From: Candidatus Pacearchaeota archaeon
GTDB taxonomy: Archaea; Nanobdellota; Nanobdellia; Pacearchaeales; GW2011-AR1
Assembly: GCA_018304145.1 (NCBI GenBank)
Contig: JAGVWU010000002.1
Span: 1-47,408 of the forward strand
Direction of reading: 5' to 3'
DNA: 47,408 nucleotides
Shown: in pieces, positions 21,143 through 29,604 of the stretch
Position numbering within the stretch: position 1 is the stretch's first letter
Layout: every line of letters begins with the position of its first letter
Translations under genes and position numbers: made by a program
The notes under the pieces: generated by a model
The model's database searches: none
What the model was told of the DNA's origin: nothing
Seen by the model: the letters and a program-made list of their open reading frames with translations, nothing else

Positions 21143-23743
21143 ATGACTATGAAAACTGTTACCTATGTTAAGGCTGAATTAAGAAAACCTGCGGAAATAA
21201 TTAGTATTTTGGACGAATTGGTAAAAGAATGGTTTTTTAATAAATTTAAAGAATTTTCAGACAGCCAGTTGTATGGAGTAATGCCTGTTTATGAAAGAAA
21301 AAATATATTGATAAGCGCCCCTACTGGAAGCGGAAAGACCCTGACTAGCTTTCTTTCAATATTAAGTTATTTGGTAAGTTTGGCTAGGAAAAAAGAGCTG
21401 GAAAACAAGGTTTATTGCATTTATAGTTCTCCATTGAAAGCATTAAACAATGATATTTATGTTAATTTAATTAATCCTTTAAAGGAAATTTATGAGTTAG
21501 CTGAAAAAAGAGGAACTGAATTGCAAAAAATAAGAGTAGGAATAAGAACAGGGGATACTGAAACAAGTGAAAAAACCAAGATGTTAAAAAATCCTCCACA
21601 TATATTAATTACAACCCCTGAAAGTTTGGCTATTGTCCTGACTTCAAAAAAATTGATAGAAAGTTTTTATGGTGTTGAATTCCTGATAGTAGATGAAATA
21701 CACTCTTTAGGAAATAAAAGAGGGGTTTATCAGAGCTTGAGCTTGGAAAGATTAGAGGAAATAAGCAAAATAAATCCTGTGAGAATAGGGCTTTCAGCTA
21801 CAATTGCTCCTTTGGAAGAAGTGGCTAATTTTTTGGTTGGAATGAACAGGCATTGTTTAATTGCAGAAATTGAAACAAAAAAGAAAATGGATATTGAAGT
21901 ATTAACAGGGGTTAAGGATTTAATTGAAGTTGATGGAAAAGAAATGTTTTCTTCTTTATATGAAAAAATAGATAAATTAGTGCAGGAACATAAAACAACA
22001 ATAATATTCACAAATACTAGAAGCTCTACGGAAAGAGTTGTTCATTATCTAAGAGAAAGATTTCCCAATAATTATAGTGAAAATATAGGGGCACATCACT
22101 CTTCTTTATCAAAAGAGCACAGGTTTGATATAGAAGACAGATTGAGAAAAGGAGAGTTAAAAGTCGTTGTAACATCTACTTCTTTAGAACTGGGCATTGA
22201 TATTGGTTATATTGACTTAGTCATATTACTTGGAAGTCCAAAAAGTGCAGCAAGAGCCTTGCAAAGAATAGGAAGAGCTGGACACAAGCTTCATGATGTT
22301 GCAAAAGGGAGATTTTTAGTTTTAGACAGAGATGATTTAGTTGAATGCTCTGTATTAAATAAAGAATGCAAAGAAAGAAAAATTGATAAAATGCATATTC
22401 CTAAAAATTGTTTGGATGTTTTATCGCAGCAGATATTTGGAATGGCTATTCAAAAAATATGGGGTTTGGAAGAGCTGTTTAATGTGATAAAGAGAAGCTA
22501 TTGTTATTCAGATTTATCAAGGGAAGATTTCATGAGTGTTATAAGTTATTTGGCAGGAGAATATGCCCTTGAACATAGAAACGTTTATGCAAAAATATGG
22601 TATGATGAAAAAACAAAACAAATTGGGAAAAAAGGAAAATTAGCAAGAGTTATTTACATGACTAATATTGGGACTATTCCAGAAGAGAGTTTTATTACAG
22701 TTGTTGCTCAAAAAGATGGGAATGAACAAAAAATAGGGGTTATTGATGAAGGTTTTTTGGAAAAAATGAAATATGGAGATGTTTTTGTTTTAGGAGGAAA
22801 AAAATATAAATATATTCATACCAGAGGAATGAAAGTTTATGTTAAAAGTGAGATTAAGAAAAATCCAACGATTCCTTCCTGGTTTTCTGAAATGCTGCCA
22901 TTAAGCTTTGATTCTGCATTGGAAATAAATAGGATGAGGAGACTTTTAAATGAAAAATTTGAGAAAAAACAATCTCCAGACAAAATCAAGGAGTTCCTAA
23001 GAGAGCATTGCTATGTTAATAAAAATGTATCTGAAGAGATTTATACTTATTTTTACGAACAATTCAGATATTCAAAGATTCCTCATGAACATAGATTAAT
23101 AATTGAAACTTATAAAGGAGAGAAAAATTATATTGTTTTTCATTCGTTGTATGGAAGAAGGATAAATGATGCCCTGTCAAGGGCAATTGGATATTTAATT
23201 GGTCAAAAGGTTGGGAGAGATATTGAAATAGGAATAAGTGATAATGGATTTTATTTTGCTGGAGAAAAACTGCCTATTGATGAGGCATTAAAATTAATGA
23301 AAACTGAAAATCTAAGAGAAATTTTAGAAGAAGCTATTGCTAAAACAGAAATTTTAAAAAGAAGATTCAGGCATTGTGCTGCTCGTTCATTGATGATTTT
23401 AAGAAATTACAAGGGAAGGACAAAAAGTGTTGGAAAACAGCAAATGAAGTCATTTTTCCTTCTTTCTGCTATAAATAAAATAAGCAAAGATTTTCCAATT
23501 TTAAAAGAAGCCAGGAGAGAAGTTCTTGAAGATTTAATGGATATTAAAAATGCTGAAATGGTATTAAAATGGATTAATGAAGGAAGGGTCAAAATAGAAA
23601 AAACTGAAAGTAATCTGCCAAGTCCTTTTGCAATGAATCTTGTGCTGCAGGGATATAGTGATTTATTAAAAATGGAAGACCGAATAGAATTCATGAAGAG
23701 AATACATAAAGAGATTGTGAAGGAGATTGGAGAGAAAGATTAA
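21143..23743 (+). CDS. lhr: Lhr-family ATP-dependent helicase
   Basis: This 866-residue SF2 helicase has Walker A SAPTGSGKT (58-66), SSPLKALNNDI (Ia), TTPESLA (Ic), VDEIHSLG (DEIH box), GLSATI (III), IIFTNTRSSTERV (IV), TSTSLELGIDIG (V) and RALQRIGRAGH (VI). The order, spacing and long C-terminal part fit archaeal Lhr, which unwinds RNA-DNA hybrids and remodels forks with 3'-5' polarity. It is close to the usual archaeal Lhr length of about 850-900 residues. The last 4 bases overlap a convergent orphan. Two nearby ATGs (codons 1 and 3) are possible starts. Confidence 0.93.
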   Translation: MTMKTVTYVKAELRKPAEIISILDELVKEWFFNKFKEFSDSQLYGVMPVYERKNILISAPTGSGKTLTSFLSILSYLVSLARKKELENKVYCIYSSPLKALNNDIYVNLINPLKEIYELAEKRGTELQKIRVGIRTGDTETSEKTKMLKNPPHILITTPESLAIVLTSKKLIESFYGVEFLIVDEIHSLGNKRGVYQSLSLERLEEISKINPVRIGLSATIAPLEEVANFLVGMNRHCLIAEIETKKKMDIEVLTGVKDLIEVDGKEMFSSLYEKIDKLVQEHKTTIIFTNTRSSTERVVHYLRERFPNNYSENIGAHHSSLSKEHRFDIEDRLRKGELKVVVTSTSLELGIDIGYIDLVILLGSPKSAARALQRIGRAGHKLHDVAKGRFLVLDRDDLVECSVLNKECKERKIDKMHIPKNCLDVLSQQIFGMAIQKIWGLEELFNVIKRSYCYSDLSREDFMSVISYLAGEYALEHRNVYAKIWYDEKTKQIGKKGKLARVIYMTNIGTIPEESFITVVAQKDGNEQKIGVIDEGFLEKMKYGDVFVLGGKKYKYIHTRGMKVYVKSEIKKNPTIPSWFSEMLPLSFDSALEINRMRRLLNEKFEKKQSPDKIKEFLREHCYVNKNVSEEIYTYFYEQFRYSKIPHEHRLIIETYKGEKNYIVFHSLYGRRINDALSRAIGYLIGQKVGRDIEIGISDNGFYFAGEKLPIDEALKLMKTENLREILEEAIAKTEILKRRFRHCAARSLMILRNYKGRTKSVGKQQMKSFFLLSAINKISKDFPILKEARREVLEDLMDIKNAEMVLKWINEGRVKIEKTESNLPSPFAMNLVLQGYSDLLKMEDRIEFMKRIHKEIVKEIGEKD

Positions 23744-24282
23744 ACTCTTGTTTGCCCTGGAAGAGTTATATGTAGATGAAGAGGATGATAGAGAGGAATA
23801 TTTTTTCCTCTAAGAGTTAGAGATTTAGGTGTATAAGAATAAATTGACAAGGATCTTCCACTAACATCCTGCAGTTCTAGTTCCATTTGATACTCTCCTG
23901 ATTCAAAGGCATCTGCTATATCAAACATTTTTTTACAACCTGCTAAAACTCTTTCTCGTTGTTTAGGTGATGAAAAACTTTCTATTCTTCTCCAAAGGGT
24001 TCCTTCAACTTCCTGATGAATATATCTGCCTTCTACTAATCTAAATAAAAGGTAAAGAGGTGTAGGGACCATAGAGGGAGATAATAACATTAATTCTCCT
24101 TCAAGACCAGTTATCTGAGGATTTAAAATATCAAACCAAAAACCACCTAACTCTAAATTTAAATGTCTTTCTTCATAAGCTGTTCCTATAATATCTCTCA
24201 TAAAATAATCTGTTAAAGCCTCTGGTGTTTGCATATCTTGTGGTTTTAAACTATGAAAGGCTGGTGAAACTCTCATTGTCAT
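23740..24282 (-). CDS. hypothetical protein (180 aa)
   Basis: This soluble 180-residue protein has no signal peptide and no motif that I recognise. It mixes helices (PEALTDYFMRDIIGTAYEER, KQRERVLAGCKKMFDIADAF) with a beta-rich C terminus (YQMELELQDVSGRSLSIYSY and HPLHLHITLPGQTRV). A conserved-looking ELGGFWFDILNPQITGLEGE lies near residue 45. It overlaps the end of lhr by 4 bases, tail to tail, so the two are not co-transcribed. Confidence 0.7.
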   Translation of the reverse strand: MTMRVSPAFHSLKPQDMQTPEALTDYFMRDIIGTAYEERHLNLELGGFWFDILNPQITGLEGELMLLSPSMVPTPLYLLFRLVEGRYIHQEVEGTLWRRIESFSSPKQRERVLAGCKKMFDIADAFESGEYQMELELQDVSGRSLSIYSYTPKSLTLRGKNIPLYHPLHLHITLPGQTRV

Positions 24283-24552
24283 TTTAGAAATATGATTATT
24301 GATTTTATAAAGATTTATTTTATTAAAAACATATATCTAAAATTGTGCAAGAGAACATCAATAATTTATATAGGAATAAAGAAGGGTGAAGAGAGATAAC
24401 TTTCTGTCAAATACCTGTTTAAACAGTTGTTTGTCTGTTTGTTGGAAAACAGCAGACAGACAAACAGACAGTAAACAGACTGACAAACAAATATACGATA
24501 AGAATATAAAATAAATATAAATCTTTTTAAATGATTCTTAATTATATTTAAT
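24283..24552. other. intergenic region with a CTGTTT/AAACAG repeat cluster
   Basis: No gene is seen, although one frame across the repeats would read T-A-D-R-Q-T-D-S-K-Q-T-D-K-Q, much like the linker of the HTH protein at 17632; there is no start. CTTTTTAAATG near 24521-24531 is the likely promoter of the gene at 24553. Confidence 0.5.
24415..24488. repeat. cluster of CTGTTT / AAACAG words with hairpin
   Basis: It opens with the perfect palindrome CTGTTTAAACAG (24415-24426), then an 11-bp stem TGTCTGTTTGT/ACAAACAGACA (24432-24442 with 24460-24470), then more CAGAC and AAACAGAC words. The same words fill the linkers of the two HTH genes at 16.6-16.9 and 18.0-18.2 kb. Confidence 0.65.
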
Positions 24553-24909
24553 ATGATTGATTATAAAATAAAGGAAAGTTATAGAAACACAGGTTTAAGA
24601 TGTTTTAAAGTTAGTTTTTTTGATTTCTTGGAAAATTTGGGAGAAAGATTTGAAGATAGGGGGCAAGAAGACAGAAGAGGCATAGTTTCTTGGGGATATT
24701 ATAATGATGATACAAGATTAAGGATTTTTCATTCTCGAAAAGTCCTTCATGGAGTTCATTTTTTATATGAAGGGAATAATCCTGAAATAGATTTAAAAGA
24801 ATTAAGAGGTTATCTTGAGGAAATTGGTTTGAAAAAAACCAAAGTAATAACCGAAAAATTGGAAAAAGAAGTTGAAATTCATTTTCAAGAAATAGAAACA
24901 ATTCCTTAA
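24553..24909 (+). CDS. hypothetical protein (118 aa)
   Basis: This soluble 118-residue protein has an aromatic N-terminal half (CFKVSFFDFLENLGERFEDR, IVSWGYYNDDTRLRIFHSRK) and a helical, charged C terminus (IDLKELRGYLEEIGLKKTKV). No motif identifies it. A TATA-like box 25 bases upstream gives a leaderless mRNA. Its last 4 bases overlap the end of the convergent polymerase gene. Confidence 0.7.
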   Translation: MIDYKIKESYRNTGLRCFKVSFFDFLENLGERFEDRGQEDRRGIVSWGYYNDDTRLRIFHSRKVLHGVHFLYEGNNPEIDLKELRGYLEEIGLKKTKVITEKLEKEVEIHFQEIETIP

Positions 24910-27900
24910 AACCACTTTTCAATAGACTCCTGCTTCTCAGTTTCTTTGCCAAAAATGCTTTCAATGTATCTTTTTGTTAACTCCAAATCCTGCTTAATAT
25001 ACGGAGGAACATTGAAATTTTTTGTCAAATCCAGAGCAGGTTCCAAATATTTGATTATGCTTCCATAGGAGATTGTAAAAATCAATTTAGGATTTCCACA
25101 ATTAGTGCATTTTCCATTTAAAGGAGGTCTTCGAAAAATTTCATTGCATTTTCCGCATCTAAAATTCTGCTGAGTAAATTTTCTCAGATTACCTTTCAAA
25201 TCTTTCATAAAATGCCTCTCTATTATTAATCTTGCAACATCTGACTGGTCAACGCTTCTTAATTTTGTGCATAATAACATTTGAGAAAAAACTTTTTCTT
25301 TCATTGTTGGAAGAGTTTTATAAGAAGAGCAGGTTGCTCCTTGATTAAAATTATCAGTATCATGTGTAAAGCCTGTATTAATATAAGGATCTTCCCCTCT
25401 TCCTATTCTTTGTTTGACCATCTCAATCTTGATTTCACTTGAATGAAATTTTTGCTCTGCCTTTTCATATAAATCCAGAGGATAATTATTCACTAATTCA
25501 AAATCAAGAATCTGGTCATCGACTTCCCTTGCATAAATCTTTCCGTTTAAAACCAAAGGAGCATCTTGAGTTCCCCCCCTATGAGAAGGAAGAAAAGCCC
25601 GTGAAAAATTTATTAAAACATCCAGTAAAAGCATCATTGCTGCTTCATCTCCATCACAGTCGCGGCGCATTGCAGCATGCATATAAGGGCTTGCTAATAA
25701 TCCTTGAACTTTAGAAAAACCAATTATTCTGCAAATGACTCCTGCACAATTATGGGGCGCCATGCAAACACCTAATTGCCCTACTAAATCCTCTCTTTTT
25801 TTAATGTTATAAAAAGATGGGAGATTATAGAGTTTGATTAAAAGCTCATCTAAAAATTTTGCAACATTAATAAAAACATTATCTGCTTTTTCATCTCCGC
25901 ATTCAGAATTACAGGGTATTATAATATCATGAGGCTTTAATTCCAAAATTTGTTCATCATTTATTAATTCTTCCCTTAGACAATCTTGGGTATAACCAAG
26001 TTCTCTTAATTTTTCAACAGAAACTTCGATTTCTTTTGGTTTAAAATGAGAAATAGGAAGCTCTGTCATGTCATATCTTATTGTCCCGTCTTTATTAACA
26101 CAAAGATGATATTTGGCTCTTAAAATTCCTTTAATTAAATCTTCTATATTATGGTTTTCAGAACTAGTGCCCCTAATGCCCTTAATTAATTCCGGGATAT
26201 CTGTTTTGAGATAATTTAATTTTTGTCTTGATTTATCTAAATAATGTTTAATGTCTATTTTTGTATTTTTAAATTTGTTTTGTTTTTGATGAATCTGACA
26301 GATTCCATCCATTTCTCTTTTGCAGAGATTGCAAAAATGTTTTTCGCTTGTTCTTTGACTGCAGATTTCACAAACCCTGTAGATAGTTTCTTTTTTGCAA
26401 CTATCACAGTAATAAAATGGAAAATCTCCATGAACATAGCCTATTTCCAAGGCAGCATTAACGCTCCTTAATTTTCCTCCTTCTTTTCCAACTGGAAAAA
26501 GAACGTTTGGACTGCCGGTTAATTTTCTTAATTTGGCTTTTTCAGGCCTACCCATTCTGGAACCGATAAACTCTCCTGCCTTGTCTTTTATTTTAAATTT
26601 AGAAAGTTTGTTTATAACTTCCAAAGCCTGAGTTTCTGACTTAAAGTCAAAATCAAGATTTAATTCACAGGAATATTTATCAAATCCAAGATTAATTAGA
26701 AGTGCTTTGGTATCAATTTCATTTAAAATAACATTTTCTATATGAATTTCATGAGGAATACCTAAAAGCTCCAAAGCTCTTTTTCCTAATTGAAATCTTT
26801 GTTTTTCAGAAGAATTAAATGGAAAGAGGAGTTTTTCATCACTGATTCTTGAATGATTGAACCAGTCCGCAAACCCTAAAAACTCTTCATAATTTATCTG
26901 GGTCCAATAAAAAATATAAGAAGGGTGCAGGGGAATGGAATATTTTTGAGATAGTTCTATTGATTCTTCCAGAGTCACATTATAATAATCTTTAATTTTT
27001 CCTCCTGCTTTTTCCAACTCCAGATTCCACCATTCTTCAACATAACCTGGCTTGATTAAAACAGAGTTTCGGTTCATTACATCTCCCAAAGGAAATAAAA
27101 TATCTCCCAGATAAATAATTTCTTTTATATCTTTGTAAAGTTTTTTTGCTTCTTCATAAGAACTAAGTTTTTTAACAGAATCGTTTTCAAGTTTAACAAT
27201 AGGGCCATCAATTAAATCACAAGGAGTAATGCAACATCCTTTTGTTGGTTTTTCTATTTTTAACTGAGTTCCTGTTGCAATAAAATTGTCTGTAATTGCC
27301 ATTGTTGCTGGATGAATAGATGCTGCTGAGAATCCTGCAACTCTGCTTCTTCCATATCTAAAACGAAAACCTTTTCCAGGATGTCCAAAAACAGGACGTC
27401 CTGCAACTAAATCTTTTATATAAGTTGGACTTGAATCTGTTTTTCCAGTGTCTCTTTTTTCATGCAATTCAACATATTCCTCAAGCCATTCCCAGTCTTT
27501 GATTTGAAATCCATTTTTTTGAGCTCCTTTTAATAATCTTAAAATTTTCTTTGCTTTTTGAGCCAAGCCTTCCCCTATAATAAGGCAAAAACCCCCTCTA
27601 ATAAAATCAGTCTCAATTCTTGAAAGATTCTTAAAATTAGAAACTTCTCTTTTTTCAGTAGGCTCTCCTGTAATCTGAATTGGCATATTTTTTCCAATAA
27701 AAAAAGCTTCTTGTTCTGTTGGAAGGTATTGAAGATTGTTTATTCTTTCATGATAATCATAAAGTTCTGTCACTGTTCTTTTGGCTTCTTGTTCTGTTGG
27801 GTCATATCGTGCAAAACCAAATAATTGCCTGATATAATCTATAATTAAAACTCCGATTCCCGCGGCAGTTGTCCCTGCACTTCTTATTGGCCCTGAAAAA

Positions 27901-28346
27901 TAAGCTTTAATGTAAGTTTCTCCTTTTTGAGTTTTTTCAGTTTTAATTCCAGTATAACCTTCAATTGGAGAACTTACCACCCCCAGAGTTGTATATGCAA
28001 AGCCTACTCTAATTCCTGCATCCATTGCTTGCATTTGATTTTCAAATTTGCAATATTTTTCCTGCGCTATTTCTTCGGCAATTTTTAAACTCACAGAGGT
28101 TTCTAATGCCCCATATTGTTTTTCAAGCTCCAATATCCTATTGATAATATCCTCTCTATCTAACTGGGAATAAATTGTAGCGATAAGACGAACTACCTTT
28201 GCAGCCATTGTTAAAGCAAGAGGCACTTCAACTTCATCTTTTGGGTCGAGACCTTTAGCTCTTGCTAATCTTGCTATTGAATAATTTTTTTCAATTTCCT
28301 TTCCTAGACTTTCAAAGTATAGCTCAGTTTCAGGTGCGAGGGACAT
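24906..28346 (-). CDS. polC: DNA polymerase D large subunit DP2
   Basis: This 1146-residue protein is the catalytic subunit of the archaeal replicative polymerase PolD. The active-site block RRDCDGDEAAMM gives acidic residues D896, D898 and D900. Zinc ribbons are visible (YYCDSCKK...CEIC...CNLC...; FRCGKCNEIF...CTNCG), as is the double-psi beta-barrel region around GRPEKAKLRKL and GVCMAPHNCAGVICRI. The C terminus QESIEKWF is a good PCNA-binding PIP box. No intein interrupts it. It is the last gene of the orc1-polB-nudix-nucleotidase-polC run, 53 bases after the nucleotidase. Confidence 0.97.
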   Translation of the reverse strand: MSLAPETELYFESLGKEIEKNYSIARLARAKGLDPKDEVEVPLALTMAAKVVRLIATIYSQLDREDIINRILELEKQYGALETSVSLKIAEEIAQEKYCKFENQMQAMDAGIRVGFAYTTLGVVSSPIEGYTGIKTEKTQKGETYIKAYFSGPIRSAGTTAAGIGVLIIDYIRQLFGFARYDPTEQEAKRTVTELYDYHERINNLQYLPTEQEAFFIGKNMPIQITGEPTEKREVSNFKNLSRIETDFIRGGFCLIIGEGLAQKAKKILRLLKGAQKNGFQIKDWEWLEEYVELHEKRDTGKTDSSPTYIKDLVAGRPVFGHPGKGFRFRYGRSRVAGFSAASIHPATMAITDNFIATGTQLKIEKPTKGCCITPCDLIDGPIVKLENDSVKKLSSYEEAKKLYKDIKEIIYLGDILFPLGDVMNRNSVLIKPGYVEEWWNLELEKAGGKIKDYYNVTLEESIELSQKYSIPLHPSYIFYWTQINYEEFLGFADWFNHSRISDEKLLFPFNSSEKQRFQLGKRALELLGIPHEIHIENVILNEIDTKALLINLGFDKYSCELNLDFDFKSETQALEVINKLSKFKIKDKAGEFIGSRMGRPEKAKLRKLTGSPNVLFPVGKEGGKLRSVNAALEIGYVHGDFPFYYCDSCKKETIYRVCEICSQRTSEKHFCNLCKREMDGICQIHQKQNKFKNTKIDIKHYLDKSRQKLNYLKTDIPELIKGIRGTSSENHNIEDLIKGILRAKYHLCVNKDGTIRYDMTELPISHFKPKEIEVSVEKLRELGYTQDCLREELINDEQILELKPHDIIIPCNSECGDEKADNVFINVAKFLDELLIKLYNLPSFYNIKKREDLVGQLGVCMAPHNCAGVICRIIGFSKVQGLLASPYMHAAMRRDCDGDEAAMMLLLDVLINFSRAFLPSHRGGTQDAPLVLNGKIYAREVDDQILDFELVNNYPLDLYEKAEQKFHSSEIKIEMVKQRIGRGEDPYINTGFTHDTDNFNQGATCSSYKTLPTMKEKVFSQMLLCTKLRSVDQSDVARLIIERHFMKDLKGNLRKFTQQNFRCGKCNEIFRRPPLNGKCTNCGNPKLIFTISYGSIIKYLEPALDLTKNFNVPPYIKQDLELTKRYIESIFGKETEKQESIEKWF

Positions 28347-28399
28347 TTTTGTCTCGTGATTCCAAATTTTTATTTAATTTTTCAGGTTCTAATTTGAAA

Positions 28400-29059
28400 T
28401 CACTCGTAACCTCCTTTAATATGTTCTAAGAGTTCCTGCCAACTTTCAACAGGAGTAATATGATTTTGAGGATTATTTTGATTTTGATTATCTCCATTTA
28501 ATTTTCTTAATCTACTCCAATCTCTTTCATTCCAAGGTTTTCTTAATAGCAAAACATTTACTCTTCTTTGAGCAATAGTTTCTGCATAAGCAAGACAATC
28601 TTCAACAAAATAATCTAAGCCTAATTCCTGACAAATAGTTGCTTTTGAAAAACTTGCTCCTTCTCCATCATGAAAATCATTGGAATGATGAACTGTTGAA
28701 GGAGTAGCTGGAAATCTTGTTCTAAGTAATCCAATGGTTTTTACTCTAAACATTAAAGGCCTTGAGGTAACGATTTCTAAACATCCATCTGATAAAGATG
28801 CTAATTCTAAAACTCCTTGTTGTGCTCCTGGAACTAAAGGCATTTCGTCAAATTCAGGGGAAGCATAATATTCTTGAAATAATCTCATAGCCTCTGGTTT
28901 ATCTTTTCCAATTCCCAGTTCCCATAGCCAATAAGATTTAATGTCTTCAAATCTAAGTCTGGTTCCATATCTCTGATTATGAAAATTAACAAAACTTGGG
29001 ATGGTATCTGGAATAACATCATCATAATCAAGACCTATTTTTAATTTTTTTTTGTTCAT
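28400..29059 (-). CDS. HAD-family 5'-nucleotidase (NT5C-like)
   Basis: From ATG 29057-29059 the product has 219 residues and HAD motifs: I GLDYDDVIPDT (D11, D13), II TSRP, III FSKATI with the lysine, and IV FVEDC. The layout matches the 5'(3')-deoxyribonucleotidase (NT5C) group, which dephosphorylates nucleoside monophosphates, so it may trim dNTP pools. A GTG at 29075-29077 overlapping the Nudix stop is another possible start; GTGAGG before the ATG serves as a Shine-Dalgarno. It sits between Nudix and PolD large-subunit genes. Confidence 0.8.
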   Translation of the reverse strand: MNKKKLKIGLDYDDVIPDTIPSFVNFHNQRYGTRLRFEDIKSYWLWELGIGKDKPEAMRLFQEYYASPEFDEMPLVPGAQQGVLELASLSDGCLEIVTSRPLMFRVKTIGLLRTRFPATPSTVHHSNDFHDGEGASFSKATICQELGLDYFVEDCLAYAETIAQRRVNVLLLRKPWNERDWSRLRKLNGDNQNQNNPQNHITPVESWQELLEHIKGGYE

Positions 29060-29073
29060 TTTATTTTTTATCC

Positions 29074-29604
29074 TCACAATTTCAAATCCTCATTTAATTT
29101 TTCAGATTCTGATTTGGAATTGCTCGTCCATTCATTTTGTTTAGTTCCTTTAAATAAATTTTCAAGCATTTCAAGCTCTTCATAAATTCCTTCGATTAAG
29201 TCATAATCCTTTGCTTCTTCCAAAGAAACCCAGGCATGAGAAGTCATATCATTGCTTAAATTAACATCCCCTGATAAATAATCTGCATATAAGCTAATAA
29301 CTAAAACAGGAATATTGTCAGGGCGTATGAATGTCATGCTTGTCAAGTATTTTATATTTTCAATCTCCAAACTTGTTTCTTCTTTTATTTCTCTTTTTAA
29401 TAAAACCTCTAAAATATTATACCAATGCTCTTTTGTATCTTTAGGTTTATTAACATAATCATTAATATCTAATTTTCCTCCTGGAACTGTCCATTTTCCT
29501 GGAAAGGCTTTTTCCCAATCTGCTCTCTTTGTTATTAAATATTTTCTATCTTTGATTATAATTCCAGTTGCAACAACATAATGAAATTTATTTGAATCAG
29601 GCAT
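29074..29604 (-). CDS. Nudix hydrolase
   Basis: This 176-residue protein has a Nudix fold signature: GKWTVPGGKLDI, an insertion of about 18 residues, then LLKREIKEETSLEIE, where the box GX5EX7REUXEEXGU is stretched and the late glycine is serine. The N-terminal VVATGIIIKDRKYLITKRAD is typical. Such enzymes clean up damaged or excess (d)NTPs. It overlaps the PolD small-subunit gene by 8 bases, and GGTGA lies 5 bases before ATG, so it is translated from the replication transcript. Confidence 0.85.
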   Translation of the reverse strand: MPDSNKFHYVVATGIIIKDRKYLITKRADWEKAFPGKWTVPGGKLDINDYVNKPKDTKEHWYNILEVLLKREIKEETSLEIENIKYLTSMTFIRPDNIPVLVISLYADYLSGDVNLSNDMTSHAWVSLEEAKDYDLIEGIYEELEMLENLFKGTKQNEWTSNSKSESEKLNEDLKL

